Shown piece by piece: positions 31,776-41,325 of a stretch of 64,000 nt of DNA. Made by a program: the position numbers and the translations under genes. Numbering within the stretch: the stretch's first letter is position 1; every line of letters starts with the position of its first letter. The notes below the pieces were generated by a model that made no database searches, was not told where the DNA came from, and worked only from the letters and a program-made list of their open reading frames with translations. This DNA comes from Guillardia theta CCMP2712 (taxonomy: Eukaryota > Cryptophyceae > Pyrenomonadales > Geminigeraceae), in the NCBI RefSeq assembly GCF_000315625.1, contig NW_005434658.1, positions 826,400 to 890,399 on the forward strand. Direction: 5' to 3'.

Positions 31776-34696
31776 ATGCCCGTAAAAGGTGTCATGAAGC
31801 TCAAAGAATCTCCTATCCTAGGCAAGAAACGAAAGCAGTTTTGCACAGGACATGGCAGCAGCAATAGAGAGCGTAAAGTGGCTATTTTCTCCCATGATGT
31901 TCTCTTGCAGGAACAAAGCACTGACATGATAGAGCGATGAAGATGCATGAAAAATAGCATTGCTCCTCTCACACTCCATGGAGGAGATCAACAGAGACGG
32001 GGCATACAGGTGTTTCGAGGAAGGTACTCGTAAACACATGGCCCATGGCTGTTGTGATGTTGTCCCCCAGGGAAAGAGCTTCTGGGAGACAACTTCAGCA
32101 ATGTAGAGACAGCATTGGCGAAGATCAGTGAGATGTTGCGGTGAGAAGGGTTGGAGCTCATCATGTTCTTTCAGCCAAGGCCATCTACTTGTGGGACGAG
32201 GATCCCGATTTCTTCGAGGAGAGAGGCAAGGTTTATCTTCACCTGAAAGACTACAAGATGGCCATATCAAACTTCAAACAAGCGCTCAGGTCATTCTTAG
32301 TCTCTGAATGCACATCCACATCCACATCCACATTCATGGGCTCGCAGCGTAAGAAAGCATTGGAGCTGAAACAGTTGCAACAGGCTGTACACGAACAAAC
32401 CGGCAGAGTTGAAGCGACTCACGTCCAACCTGCTGGATGCGGAGGTGCCGCTGGTGCTCAGGGTTTCTCGTTGCTGACTTACCTCAAGGGTCTCTGTAGG
32501 GTGCGGTCAAAGCAGTTCGCCGAAGCTGTCTTCCTCTTTTCCTCTGCGCTCGAAGTCGATCCCTCCAACCTCTACCTCCACGTCCACCATTCTCTTGCTC
32601 TCCTTGGCCAGGGCAAGACATCTCAGGCGATGGGCGGGCTGATGACGTACCTTGAGGGAGACTCCGAGCACCCAACCGCACGTGCGGGCATTCATGTCTT
32701 GGTAGCGAAGCTCCACAAGCAGATGAAGAATCCAACGACGGCAGCCCATCACATCCACGAGGCGATGCGGCTCGAGCCCAACGACCCGGAGGCCCTGCTG
32801 TTATACACGCAGCTGAAGGGACGGGCCGGAGAGTTGTACGAGGAAGCCACGGACTTTCTGCTGAGGAATGAGCCGAGGAAGGTGCGGGCCCTCCTGCCAT
32901 GAGACGAGAGATGCTCTGAGTTTCAGTAGGCCATCAACAGCTTGAATCATGCCATCGAGCTCGACGATCGCGACCCGCGTTTCTTCATTCGCCGGGGAGT
33001 CATTTACAGGCAGCTGGGGCAGTACAACGAGGCCGTCATGGACTTGGAGCACGTGAAGAACGAGGGGCAGCAGCTGGTGTGACTGAGAGCGCCGCAGGTG
33101 ACTGAGCTCAATCATGACAACAAGGACGCAGAACGTCAGCTTGCTATCACCTACAACCAGCTGGTGTCATGCGCCTCTCCTGCTGACCCGCAATGCCTCT
33201 GAATCTCTTGTGGAAGGCCATCGAGCTCTACGCAGCTCGGGACTTGCAACGGGCGCTGTCGGTGTACAACCTCGCTTTGAAGCACGATCCCGCATCCTCG
33301 AGTGTGTGGGTGAGAAGCTCGAGGTCTTGCGGCCTTGCGGGGGCTGACGGAGGCCAGGTGAACCGAGGTGACTGCTATCGAGAGCTGCAGGAAATCGGCC
33401 TTGCCCTCCAGGTGTGACCCTGCTCTTCATTTCTCTCTTCTTGCACGTGAGGAGACCGAGGCGTTGATGACGTCACAGGACTATCTGACTGCGCACAACC
33501 TCAACCCGAAGGACAAGTTGTCTCCCCCATGTGCTTGACGTGAGCTGGTAGTGACGACGTGGCTCCTTCAGGGACATCAGGATCCGGCTCAGCACCCTCT
33601 TCGATGCCCGCGGGCTCACCTACTTTGATCGAGGGATGCACATGGAGGTTCGAAAAGAAGATTTGATGTTCGCCTCCCCTCTGCTAACCGTCCTCCTGCG
33701 GCAGGCAGAGACTGAGTTCTCCAACGCCATCAAGTATCTCCCGCAGGTGCCCGGAGGGAGCAGGAAGATCGTTCTCCGCTTCCTCACGGTCTGTGCAGGT
33801 CTACCACTACTATCTCCATCGGGCGTCTGCCGCGTACCTGCAAGGGAACTTGAAGCAGGTGGAGCAAGCCTCTGTGCTTCTTCCTGCATTGAACCTCCCG
33901 CAGGCTTTCGAGGATTACAAGAAGGTAGTCGAGCTGGACCCCACCAACGAGATCGCCTGGGCTCGCCTGCAGAGCTTCGGGGATGTCTCTGAGCTCGCAA
34001 GCAAGCCGGCAGTAGCCCGCAAGAGCTCGCTCCCGTCTCTGAAGGCCAACCAAGGTCACCTCCCTCCTCTCAACCCCAGGCGTCCTCACCCTCGTCCTCA
34101 CCCTCCTCAAGGAACCCTTGCCTTTCTCCCCTCCATGCCCTCCTGCCCGAGCTCACTTCTTCTCTAGTAGAACCCAAGAAGCTGCCGCACGTGCGGGATC
34201 GATCGCCTGTCCGTCTTAGTTCTGGTTGGTGCTGTTGTGTTTGACTGGTCGTGAGCTGACGAGGATGAAGGCGAGCGAGAGTTCTATGACGATCTCATAG
34301 CGAGGAGGACGAGAGTGAGGTACGGGCACTCATCTCCCTCATGCGACCTTGTGAGGACATGGCAGAGATTCGCTGAGATCGCAACTTGGCTACAAGACAG
34401 ACAAGAAGCTTGATACTCGCCCCGTCGGTGTGCTTGCCTCCCTTGCTTCCCTTCCCGTCCTTTCTTCCACTTCCTTTCTTGCTCCACCTTTTGTACCTTC
34501 TGCCTGCATCTTTCTCATGTTGTCTTCGCAGATGTTCGATTCAAAGACACCAGACAAGGTTCCTTCACTCTGAGAGAGATGTTTCTCTCGTCATTTTTTT
34601 AATGTGCAGGCATTCCGAACCCTTTCAAGTGAACTCGGAGGAGATCGCAGCATGTTCTCGTCACGAGATGTAACAAGTAGTTGTACATTCTGTTGA
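31776..34696 (+). CDS. Tetratricopeptide-repeat (TPR) protein
   Basis: At least a dozen short exons. Candidate start ATG 31776 (VKGVMKLKESPILGKKRKQF) is tentative because the next join is unclear; the frame is firm from about 32175. TPR helices: DFFEERGKVYLHLKDYKMAISNFKQAL (split here for reading: FFEERGKVYL, DYKMAISNFK), GLCRVRSKQFAEAVFLF and DPSNLYLHVHHSLALLGQG. Then AINSLNHAIELDDRDPRFF, IYRQLGQYNEAVMDL, AIELYAARDLQRALSVYNL, VNRGDCYRELQEIGLAL, FDARGLTYFDRGMHM, AETEFSNAIKYLPQ, HRASAAYLQGNLKQ and AFEDYKKVVELDPTNEIAW. A Ser/Lys-rich tail and short exons lead to a stop near 34694-34696. TPRs are protein-interaction scaffolds; no second domain tells the partner. Spacing resembles cilium-associated TPR proteins, but that is a guess. 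Confidence 0.7.
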
Positions 34697-34819
34697 TTGC
34701 ATGTCCAAAAACAAACTTACTTCACTCTCCCACACAATTTTGCACATCCGCACTGAACAAAGCCGAGACAGCACAAACCAACCACCTTCCACCTATTCCT
34801 CTTATACCACACAGTTCCA

Positions 34820-35047
34820 TCATGGGTTAGCAATCTTCCCATTGACGTACACAGGCTGCGGGTCCTGCGCCCAGTAGTGCGTCTCATCCGAGGATGCGGT
34901 AGGCATCTACGAACAAGTTACAGGAGCACAGCGTGAGTGTAAACTGACGTAGTAGTCGGTCGTGTCGTAGGTTTCTGCTGTACCAGGCCAGAGGATCTGC
35001 AGGGTAGGAGCAGGAGCAGCGGATAACTTGCGGATGAGATCGAACAT
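34820..35047 (-). CDS. Small protein of about 60 residues, unknown
   Basis: Two minus-strand exons: one from 35047 (MFDLIRKLSAAPAPTLQILW, ending DTTDYY at a GTCAGT donor near 34948), and one after TTCGTAG (about 34905: ASSDETHYWAQDPQPVYVNG, ending KIANP, TGA at 34820-34822). The first exon is preceded by a good acceptor, so more 5' exons may exist. Composition (Trp, Tyr, Pro) is not low-complexity, which supports real coding. No family recognised. Confidence 0.38.
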
Positions 35048-35351
35048 CTGGAAGCAAAGGACTCAATGCACAGCTCTACAAACTTCACAACTAGTTTGAC
35101 AGCATTTGCCCCAGCCCCCTCTTGCTCTTTCAGTTGTTGCTACAAGATAAACCCCGAAAACCTGTTCTGCTTGTTCACATCTCCTTCCTCTCTCTGTCTC
35201 CTCCCTCTCCTTCCACATCTCTCTCCTCTTCTTGCCCCCTCGCTTCTCGCGTCAGGCCATCGAGGCAGAGAAGGTACTACCCTCGAGGCCTTTTGGTAGT
35301 ATATGAAAACTCTCATGTGGAATGTTTGCTGTCTTTCCGCAAGTCTTCTCC

Positions 35352-35401
35352 CTCCCCTCCCTCCCTCCCTCCCTCCCTCCCTCCCTCCCTCCCTCCCTCC
35401 T
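35352..35401. repeat. (CCCT)n microsatellite
   Basis: About eleven CCCT units followed by TTGCTTCC repeats, just upstream of the CHCH gene. Confidence 0.85.
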
Positions 35402-35514
35402 TGCTTCCTTGCTTCCTTGCTTCCTTGCTTCCTTGCTGCCTGCCCCAGCTGTACTTTCTCCTTCCCTGGCAAACTGACTCCGGAGATGACTCTCTTACGC
35501 TGCAGGTAGCAGCC

Positions 35515-35909
35515 ATGGGGAACGCGTCAGGGAGGGCTGCGGGCGAGGAGGCAGAGGGCGGCGGCAAGACGTTGAAGGAGGTTGTCTCATGCAAGGTGGA
35601 TGAGCTGCAGAAGTGCCTCAAGGAGAACGGGGGCGATCGAACCAAGTGCGAGGTGAAGCAGAGACGTGCCCTCGCTCCTCCTCCTGCTTCTCGCTCTGAG
35701 CACCTGCTGCTGCTTCAGCAACCCCTCTCAGCTTGTACCCTGCCACATGCGCACGTCTCTTGTCTCTGCTCGCTCTCCCATGCTTTCGCTCTCCCTCAGT
35801 CTCCTCTCCTCACCTGTCATGGGCCGGGGTGGCTGCTGCAGCGCTGACTCATGGCGAACAGAAGGAGATCGAGGAGTTCAAGTGCGCGTGCTCGGCCCCC
35901 AAGACGTGA
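35515..35909 (+). CDS. Small CHCH-type (coiled-coil-helix) protein, possibly N-myristoylated
   Basis: ATG 35515 begins MGNASGRAAGEEAEGGG, a good N-myristoylation sequence (Gly2, Ser5). Exon 1 ends at a GTGAAG donor near 35652; exon 2 (about 35862-35909) completes a CHCH-like pattern: SCKVDELQKCLKENGGD, then KCEKEIEEFKCACS, stop TGA 35907-35909. About 61 residues in all. CHCH proteins fold as disulfide-linked helical hairpins in the mitochondrial intermembrane space; CHCHD3/MIC19 is myristoylated and has a C-terminal CHCH. Cys spacing here (7 and 8 between pairs) departs from strict CX9C. The second exon is absent from the duplicated copy at 37.6 kb. Confidence 0.55.
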
Positions 35910-36570
35910 GGAGCGAGGACTGCTCTGTGGCGTGCTCGCCCTTTCTCTGCTGTACGATAGCGGTTGGCAGTGAACCAGCGAGCGAGCGATGAGCGTGTAG
36001 GAGGGCCTTGAGTTGTGATGGTGCAGGAGGAGCGAGTGGGCTTGGTTGAGCATCATGCTTTAGTGTGGAGGAAGGAAGAGCAGCAGCTGGTCTACTCTCA
36101 CAGATGCATAGAAGGATACCCTTCATCCTTGTCGTCTCTTTGACCTGCTGGCTCTCCTCCGACCCTCCGCCTGTTGGTGGGTGGTGGATGAGAAGAAACA
36201 TCTTGTCTTTTCACTTGTCGGCACCTAGACTTTTGATCTTGCAACTGCTTGCTGCGAGCTGCCTCCATCCTCCCTGCATACTTGACGCAGGGCATCTCGC
36301 TTGGCATGTCATCGCCCACACTCAGTTCTGTCGCGTTTCGCAGTAGTTTCCGTTCCATTCATATTCATCATGACCACTGTCTCTTGCTCGTTACCAGAGC
36401 TTTCCTCCGACAGGTGTCTCTCTTGATTGGTACGGGCAGTCATGGTGGTTTTTGTACACACAACCTTGCGTAGGACCTTGAGCTCAACTGATTTTAGAAT
36501 CACTGTTTACTAAGCACACGTACCCATCAGATCAGCGCCATGCTGTCTGGCATTGTCATCCCATTTCCCT
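35678..36570 (+). repeat. Direct segmental duplication, copy 1
   Basis: Nearly identical to 37598-38405, starting inside the CHCH intron and ending at the shared junction CATCCCATTTCCCTA. Contains the last CHCH exon. Beyond that exon no gene is evident; the spacer has only short ORFs. Confidence 0.9.
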
Positions 36571-36698
36571 AAGCCTGCAGAGCGCTCGGCGCCGGACGCT
36601 GGCCGTACTCGAGGAGAGGCAGCGTCGAGCGAGTGGTCATCGAGGAGGCGTGGCTGGCGCGGTACATGTCGCTAGGGGCCGACGAGGACGAGCTGTAA
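36571..36698 (+). pseudogene. Truncated RWP-RK gene copy (end of last exon only)
   Basis: Starts abruptly at the duplication junction and matches the last exon of the intact RWP-RK copies (KACRALGAGRWPYSRRG on to a TAA at 36696-36698) with one visible change, SVER for SGER. No promoter, first exon or start, so not expected to be expressed. Confidence 0.75.
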
Positions 36699-37230
36699 GG
36701 GGGAACGTGTCGGAAGAAAGGCGTAATAAAGCGAGGGCCGCTGCGATGAGCTTGCGGAGCAGGAGAGAGGTTGTCTAGAGGCGGCAGGCGACTCCAGCAG
36801 GTTCATCGCAAGGGTCCAGCTCATCCAGGGGCGAGAAGGAGCTGACTGCAGTCACGAGACATAAAGCTCTGCGTTTAGAACAAAATCTTTCGATCCGAGG
36901 TGCTCGAAGCAAAGCGGAAAAACGCTTCTGCCGCTCGATCGCAGAACGTGTACTCCTCACGCAGCAGCCCTTGCCTGCAGCCGCCTCACCCTCCCCTCCC
37001 GGCACAAACAAGCAACAAGGTACTGGATGGTGGCCTCCACGAAGTTGAGATGACTGCCGTACTCGCTCTCAAAGTAGACGATGTGCCTGCACTCCCGTCA
37101 GCCCCTCGCACGTAGCGAGCAGACGGCTCTGCTTGCTCACTTGTTGTCATGCAGCTCATCCACCGGCAGCACCTGCCAGCACCTGCCAGTCTCACGGTAA
37201 GGGAGGCCGCAGCTCCTCGCATCACCTGCC
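36699..37230 (-). pseudogene. Truncated copy of the 3' end of the ABHD-like hydrolase gene
   Basis: Continuous with the RWP-RK fragment, this matches 40985-41606 closely, including the last coding exon of the ABHD gene and its stop (minus strand, 36957-36959). It lacks an 85-bp segment present at about 41156-41240 and breaks off at about 37230, losing the catalytic core. Not functional as a hydrolase. Confidence 0.75.
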
Positions 37231-37345
37231 TCCAGTCGAGCAGGTACATAGGAGTGGCAGCATGTGGGCGTGGGCATGAGCGTAGGCGTGGGCGTAATAT
37301 TGGCATGAGCTTGACGTTGATCAGGATCTCAATTGCGAGTTGAAG
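37231..37345 (+). repeat. Third duplicated segment (copy of about 43384-43495)
   Basis: Begins GGAGTGGCAGCATGTGGGCG and shares the GGGCGTGGGCGT and TTGATCAGGATCTCAA words with the sequence just outside the 5' end of the ABHD gene. So the 36.6-37.3 kb block joins two pieces that lie about 1.8 kb apart in the parental locus. Confidence 0.7.
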
Positions 37346-37597
37346 CAGCAGAGACGCGCCCTCACTCCTGTTAGGAAAACTTCCTACAAGTATCTCTCGA
37401 TCCAGTGTTGACACACGAAGTGATCCCGTCAAGAAACCAAAGAGCAAGCGTGTGACAGCAATGCACAATTCAACGGCAATTTACTCCAAATCAACGTTAG
37501 AGATAAAGAAAAGTAAGTAATCTAATTTCCTAAGAAACGATACTGCCTAGGACACCTACTTGAGAAAGACAGAAAGTCAGTAAACATATCCTATCAA
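37346..37597. other. Spacer between duplicated blocks
   Basis: Ordinary sequence without a supportable gene, separating the rearranged block from the second copy of the direct duplication. Confidence 0.4.
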
Positions 37598-38405
37598 CTC
37601 CTCCTCCTGCTTCTCGCTCTGAGCACCTGCGGCTGCTTCAGCAACCCCTCTCAGCTTGTACCCTGCCACATGCGCAAGTCTCTTGTCTCTGCTCGCTCTC
37701 CCACGCTTTCGCTCTCCCTCAGTCTCCTCTCCTCACCTCGTGAGGAGCGAGGACTGCTCTGTGGCGTGCTCGCCCTTTCTCTGCTGTACGATAGCGGTTG
37801 GCAGTGAACCAGCGAGCGAGCGATGAGCGTTTAGGAGGGCCTTGTGTTGTGATGGTGTAGGAGGAGCGAGTGGGCTTGGTTGAGCATCATGCTTTAGTGT
37901 GGAGTAGGGAAGAGCAGCAGCTGGTCTACTCTCACAGATGCATAGAAGGAAACCCTTCATCCTTGTCCTCTCCTTGACCTGCTGGCTCTCCTCCGACCCT
38001 CCGCCTGTTGGTGGGTGGTGGATAAGAAGAAACATCTTGTCTTTTCACCTGTCGGCACCTAGACTTTTGATCTTGCAACTGCTTGCTGAGAGCTGCCTCC
38101 ATCCTCCCTGCATACTTGACGCAGGGCATCTCGCTTGGCATGTCATCGCCCACACTCAGTTCTGTCGCGTTTCGCAGTAGTTTCCGTTCCATTCATATTC
38201 ATCATGACCACTGTCTCTTGCTCGTTACCAGAGCTTTCCTCCGACAGGTGTCTCTCTTGATTGGTACGGGCAGTCATGGTGGTTTTTGTACACACAACCT
38301 TGCGTAGGACCTTGAGCTCAACTGATTTTAGAATCACTGTTTACTAAGCACACGTACCCATCAGATCAGCGCCATGCTGTCTGGCATTGTCATCCCATTT
38401 CCCTA
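37598..38405 (+). repeat. Direct segmental duplication, copy 2 (CHCH exon deleted)
   Basis: Matches 35678-36570 base for base over long stretches but lacks about 90 bp corresponding to roughly 35817-35906, which contains exactly the last CHCH exon and its acceptor. No intact gene remains. Confidence 0.9.
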
Positions 38406-38584
38406 CGCTACGTCCAAGGGGGTCCCGGTATGAGTCCAGAATACAACATCGCTCCCACTGCGTGACGACAAGAAGGTCCCCCCTGTCGTTGACTTCGCTC
38501 AGAAGAACCTTAAGTAAAGGATCTGCAGAGGAAGAGGAAAAAGAGCTGCGGGAAGGTGACGCTTGATGAGGCAATAAAGAAGGT

Positions 38585-38773
38585 TCAAATCGGTGCGGAA
38601 GCTGATTTCCAGGAATGATCAGCTAGGTTGGGATAGCCTTTCCAATGAACGAGATATTGAATACCACGACCACGTTGACGTTTGTCGAGAATCTGGTCCA
38701 CTTCGTATTGGGATACGACAGTGTTGATGATCCGAGGCTCGGTTGAAGATAGATAGATCAAGTCAGACTTCAA
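38585..38773 (-). mobile_element. Chromodomain fragment, Ty3/Gypsy chromovirus-type retrotransposon remnant
   Basis: A 62-codon minus-strand ORF reads as a chromodomain: YEVDQILDKRQRGRGIQYLV followed by HWKGYPNLADHSWKS. The order is that of the integrase C-terminus of chromoviruses, with the usual aromatic residues (Tyr, Trp, final Trp). The rest of the integrase, RT and LTRs are not visible, so this is a fragment. A host chromodomain gene is less likely because nothing gene-like flanks it. Confidence 0.55.
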
Positions 38774-38866
38774 TCAAGGGCTGACTATGTTCACTCAACG
38801 TAAAACGACACACACGCATCTGCATCACGGTCCAAGAGAGATCCCCGTCTGTGTGTTAGATCGTCC

Positions 38867-39481
38867 TTACAGCTCGTCCTCGTCGGCCCCTAGCGACATG
38901 TACCGCGCCAGCCACGCCTCCTCGATGACCACTCGCTCGCCGCTGCCTCTCCTCGAGTACGGCCAGCGTCCGGCGCCGAGCGCTCTGCAGGCTTTCTTGA
39001 GGGCGGAGACCGAGAGGCCCTGAGGAAGAGCTCAGTCAGGCTTGGAGGGTGATGGACACCTCCAGTGACAGAGACAAAGAGGGAGAGAGGGAGAGGGAGA
39101 GGGAGAGACAGGATGGCAGGGGACGGGGGGGTTTGAAGTGCGGTGAGGAGGAGTCTCTGTACTCACCAGCTCCCTGGCCGCGTCCTGCTGGCTGAGATGC
39201 ATGAGGGAGCAGATCCGGTCGCGGGTGATGCGCTGGAAGGAAGGAGCGCGAGGGCAGTTGGGGGTATCAGGGGAGGGGCGGCGGGGATAGACGATGCGAA
39301 CGGTCTGAATAGGGGGAGGAGCGGGAGAGGGAGGGGGAGGGGGAGGGGAGTTTGAGGGAAGAAGGGAGGAGGGAGAGGGAGCGGAGGATGAGGAGGGGGT
39401 CAGGGAGAAGAGGGAAGCGAAGGGGCAGAGAGCGGAGGGAAGAAGAGAGGAGGGAGGGAGCGGGAGGGAGCAGTCGCTCAT
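38867..39481 (-). CDS. RWP-RK domain protein, copy A
   Basis: ATG 39481 (SDCSLPLPPSSLL). A Pro/Ser-rich first exon is followed by ITRDRICSLMHLSQQDAARE and, after one intron (about 39020-39166), GLSVSALKKACRALGAGRWP then YSRRG; stop TAA 38867-38869. The RWP-RK domain is a DNA-binding domain of plant and algal nitrogen-response and gamete-fate regulators. The core here is RWPYSRR rather than RWPxRK. Near-identical to copy B on the opposite strand. At about 156 residues it is short, essentially a stand-alone RWP-RK domain. Confidence 0.78.
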
Positions 39482-39519
39482 GGGCTGAGGTTACTCGTCG
39501 CTTTCCGGCGCCCGACGTC
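38867..39519 (-). repeat. Inverted repeat, left arm (RWP-RK copy A)
   Basis: Pairs with 40316-40984. The outer border lies at the RWP-RK stop codon and the inner border at the GCGCCCGACGTC word about 40 bp upstream of the start codon. Differences by eye are a few substitutions and an intron length change. Confidence 0.9.
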
Positions 39520-40315
39520 TCCCTGAAGCTTGCAATCGCTAGCCCCTTTATATATCTTTTTTTTTTTTTCAGCTTGCAGGGCTCTAAAACCTTCGTACTG
39601 GAACTTGGCTTCTACCTCAGGGGTCCTCTCAGATCTCCTAGAGGCTCTCCTATGTGATCTGACTCGTACAAGGGCTCTCATGGGGGTGAGAGCCACTCAT
39701 TACAAGATACCAACAGCTGCGTATTGGAACAATCAGACACTGCCAGGGGGGTAGGGTAGCAGGTTAGATACGGGATCTAAGCAGGGTATATGGGGTACTA
39801 GGCTTGCTTTGATTGAAACCAAAAAGACTCAAGCCTGCCTCAGCATCGTCATGTGACCAGGTAAAACGTGTTTGCCTGTCACACCAGGGACACGGGACCT
39901 CTGGATGGACTCCGGGACGCAAGAGAACTGAGGGCCAAAAGCAGTCATGTTTACAACAACATGAAGTCGAACAAAAGCGAATGCGCACCACTCGAGTCGA
40001 TTGAAACCAAGAGCCTGGACTCAAGCTCACGCTCAGCATCGTCACGTGACCGTTTGCCTGTCTGTGTGTTCCCACGGCTCACAGCCCCTCTCCGATCTCT
40101 TAGTGGCTCTCCTATGTATATGTCGGGCTTGAAGGTACTGGGCTTACTTTGATTGAAACCAAAAAGACTCAAGCCTGCCTCAGCATCGTCATGTGACCGG
40201 GATACAAGAGAACTGAGGGTCAAAAGCAAGTTTACAACATCATGAAGTCGAACAAAAGCGAATGCGCAGCGATTGAAAACATAAGGGGGCTATGGATACC
40301 TACAGAGTATCTAGG
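39520..40315. repeat. Spacer of the inverted repeat with internal direct repeats
   Basis: About 800 bp. Two direct-repeat pairs are visible: the ATTGAAACCAAAAAGACTCA block (about 39812-39860 and 40150-40198), and the AAGAGAACTGAGGG to AAAGCGAATGCGCA block (about 39920-39990 and 40206-40270). A poly-T tract lies near 39558. It must hold both promoters if the RWP-RK copies are transcribed. Confidence 0.7.
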
Positions 40316-40984
40316 GACGTCGGGCGCCGGAAAGCGACGAGTAACCTCAGCCCATGAGCGACTGCTCCCTCCCGCTCCCTCCCTCCTCCCTTCTTCCCTC
40401 CGCTCTCTGCCCCTTCGCTTCCCTCTTCTCCCTGAACCCCTCCTCATCCTCCGCTCCCTCCCCCTCCTCCCTTCTTCCCTCAAACTCCCCTCCCCCTCCG
40501 CATCCCTCTCCCGCTCCTCCCCCTATTCAGACCGTTCGCATCGTCTATCCCCGCCGCCCCTCCCCTGATACCCCCAACTGCCCTCGCGCTCCTTCCTTCC
40601 AGCGCATCACCCGCGACCGGATCTGCTCCCTCATGCATCTCAGCCAGCAGGACGCGGCAAGGGAGCTGGTGAGTACAGAGACTCCTCCTCACCGCACTTC
40701 AAACCCCCCCGTCCCCTGCCATCCTGTCTCCCCCTCCCCCTCCCCCTCCTTCTCCCTCTCTCCTTCTTTGTCTCTGTCTCTGTCACTGGAGGTGTCCATC
40801 ACCCTCCAAGCCTGACTGAGCTCTTCCTCAGGGCCTCTCGGTCTCCGCCCTCAAGAAAGCCTGCAGAGCGCTCGGCGCCGGACGCTGGCCGTACTCGAGG
40901 AGAGGCAGCGGCGAGCGAGTGGTCATCGAGGAGGCGTGGCTGGCGCGGTACATGTCGCTAGGGGCCGACGAGGACGAGCTGTAA
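40316..40984 (+). repeat. Inverted repeat, right arm (RWP-RK copy B)
   Basis: Reverse complement of 38867-39519. Its homology to the third copy (36571 onward) continues beyond the stop codon into the ABHD 3' region, so this arm sits at the parental locus and the left arm is the derived copy. Confidence 0.9.
40354..40984 (+). CDS. RWP-RK domain protein, copy B (probable parental copy)
   Basis: Exon 1 is 40354-40668; after a 163-nt intron exon 2 is 40832-40984 (stop TAA 40982-40984). The intron is phase 0, inside the domain between AARE(L) and GLSVSALKK. Protein as copy A, with Asn for Thr in FSLNPSSS. Putative DNA-binding transcriptional regulator. It converges tail to tail with the ABHD gene (stop 41326), as does the truncated pair at 36.6-37.2 kb. 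Confidence 0.8.
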
Positions 40985-41325
40985 GGGGGAACGTGTCGGA
41001 GGAAAAGCGTAATAAAGCGAGGGCCGCTGCGATGAGCTTGCGGAGCAGGAGAGAGGTTGTCTAGAGGCGGCAGGCGACTCCAGCAGGTTCATCGCAAGGG
41101 TCCAGCTCATCCAGGGGCGAGAAGGAGCTGACTGCAGTCACGAGACATAAAGCTCCGACCAAGCTCTGCTCTCGAGCCTCTCTCGGTGCAAGTGTGGCGC
41201 ATCATATGCGAGCGATGCAGTCAGACGCGATCCGTCTCCTCGTTTAGAACAAAATCTTTCGATCCGAGGTGCTCGAAGCAAAGCGGAAAAACGCTTCTGC
41301 CGCTCGATCGCAGAACGTGTACTCC

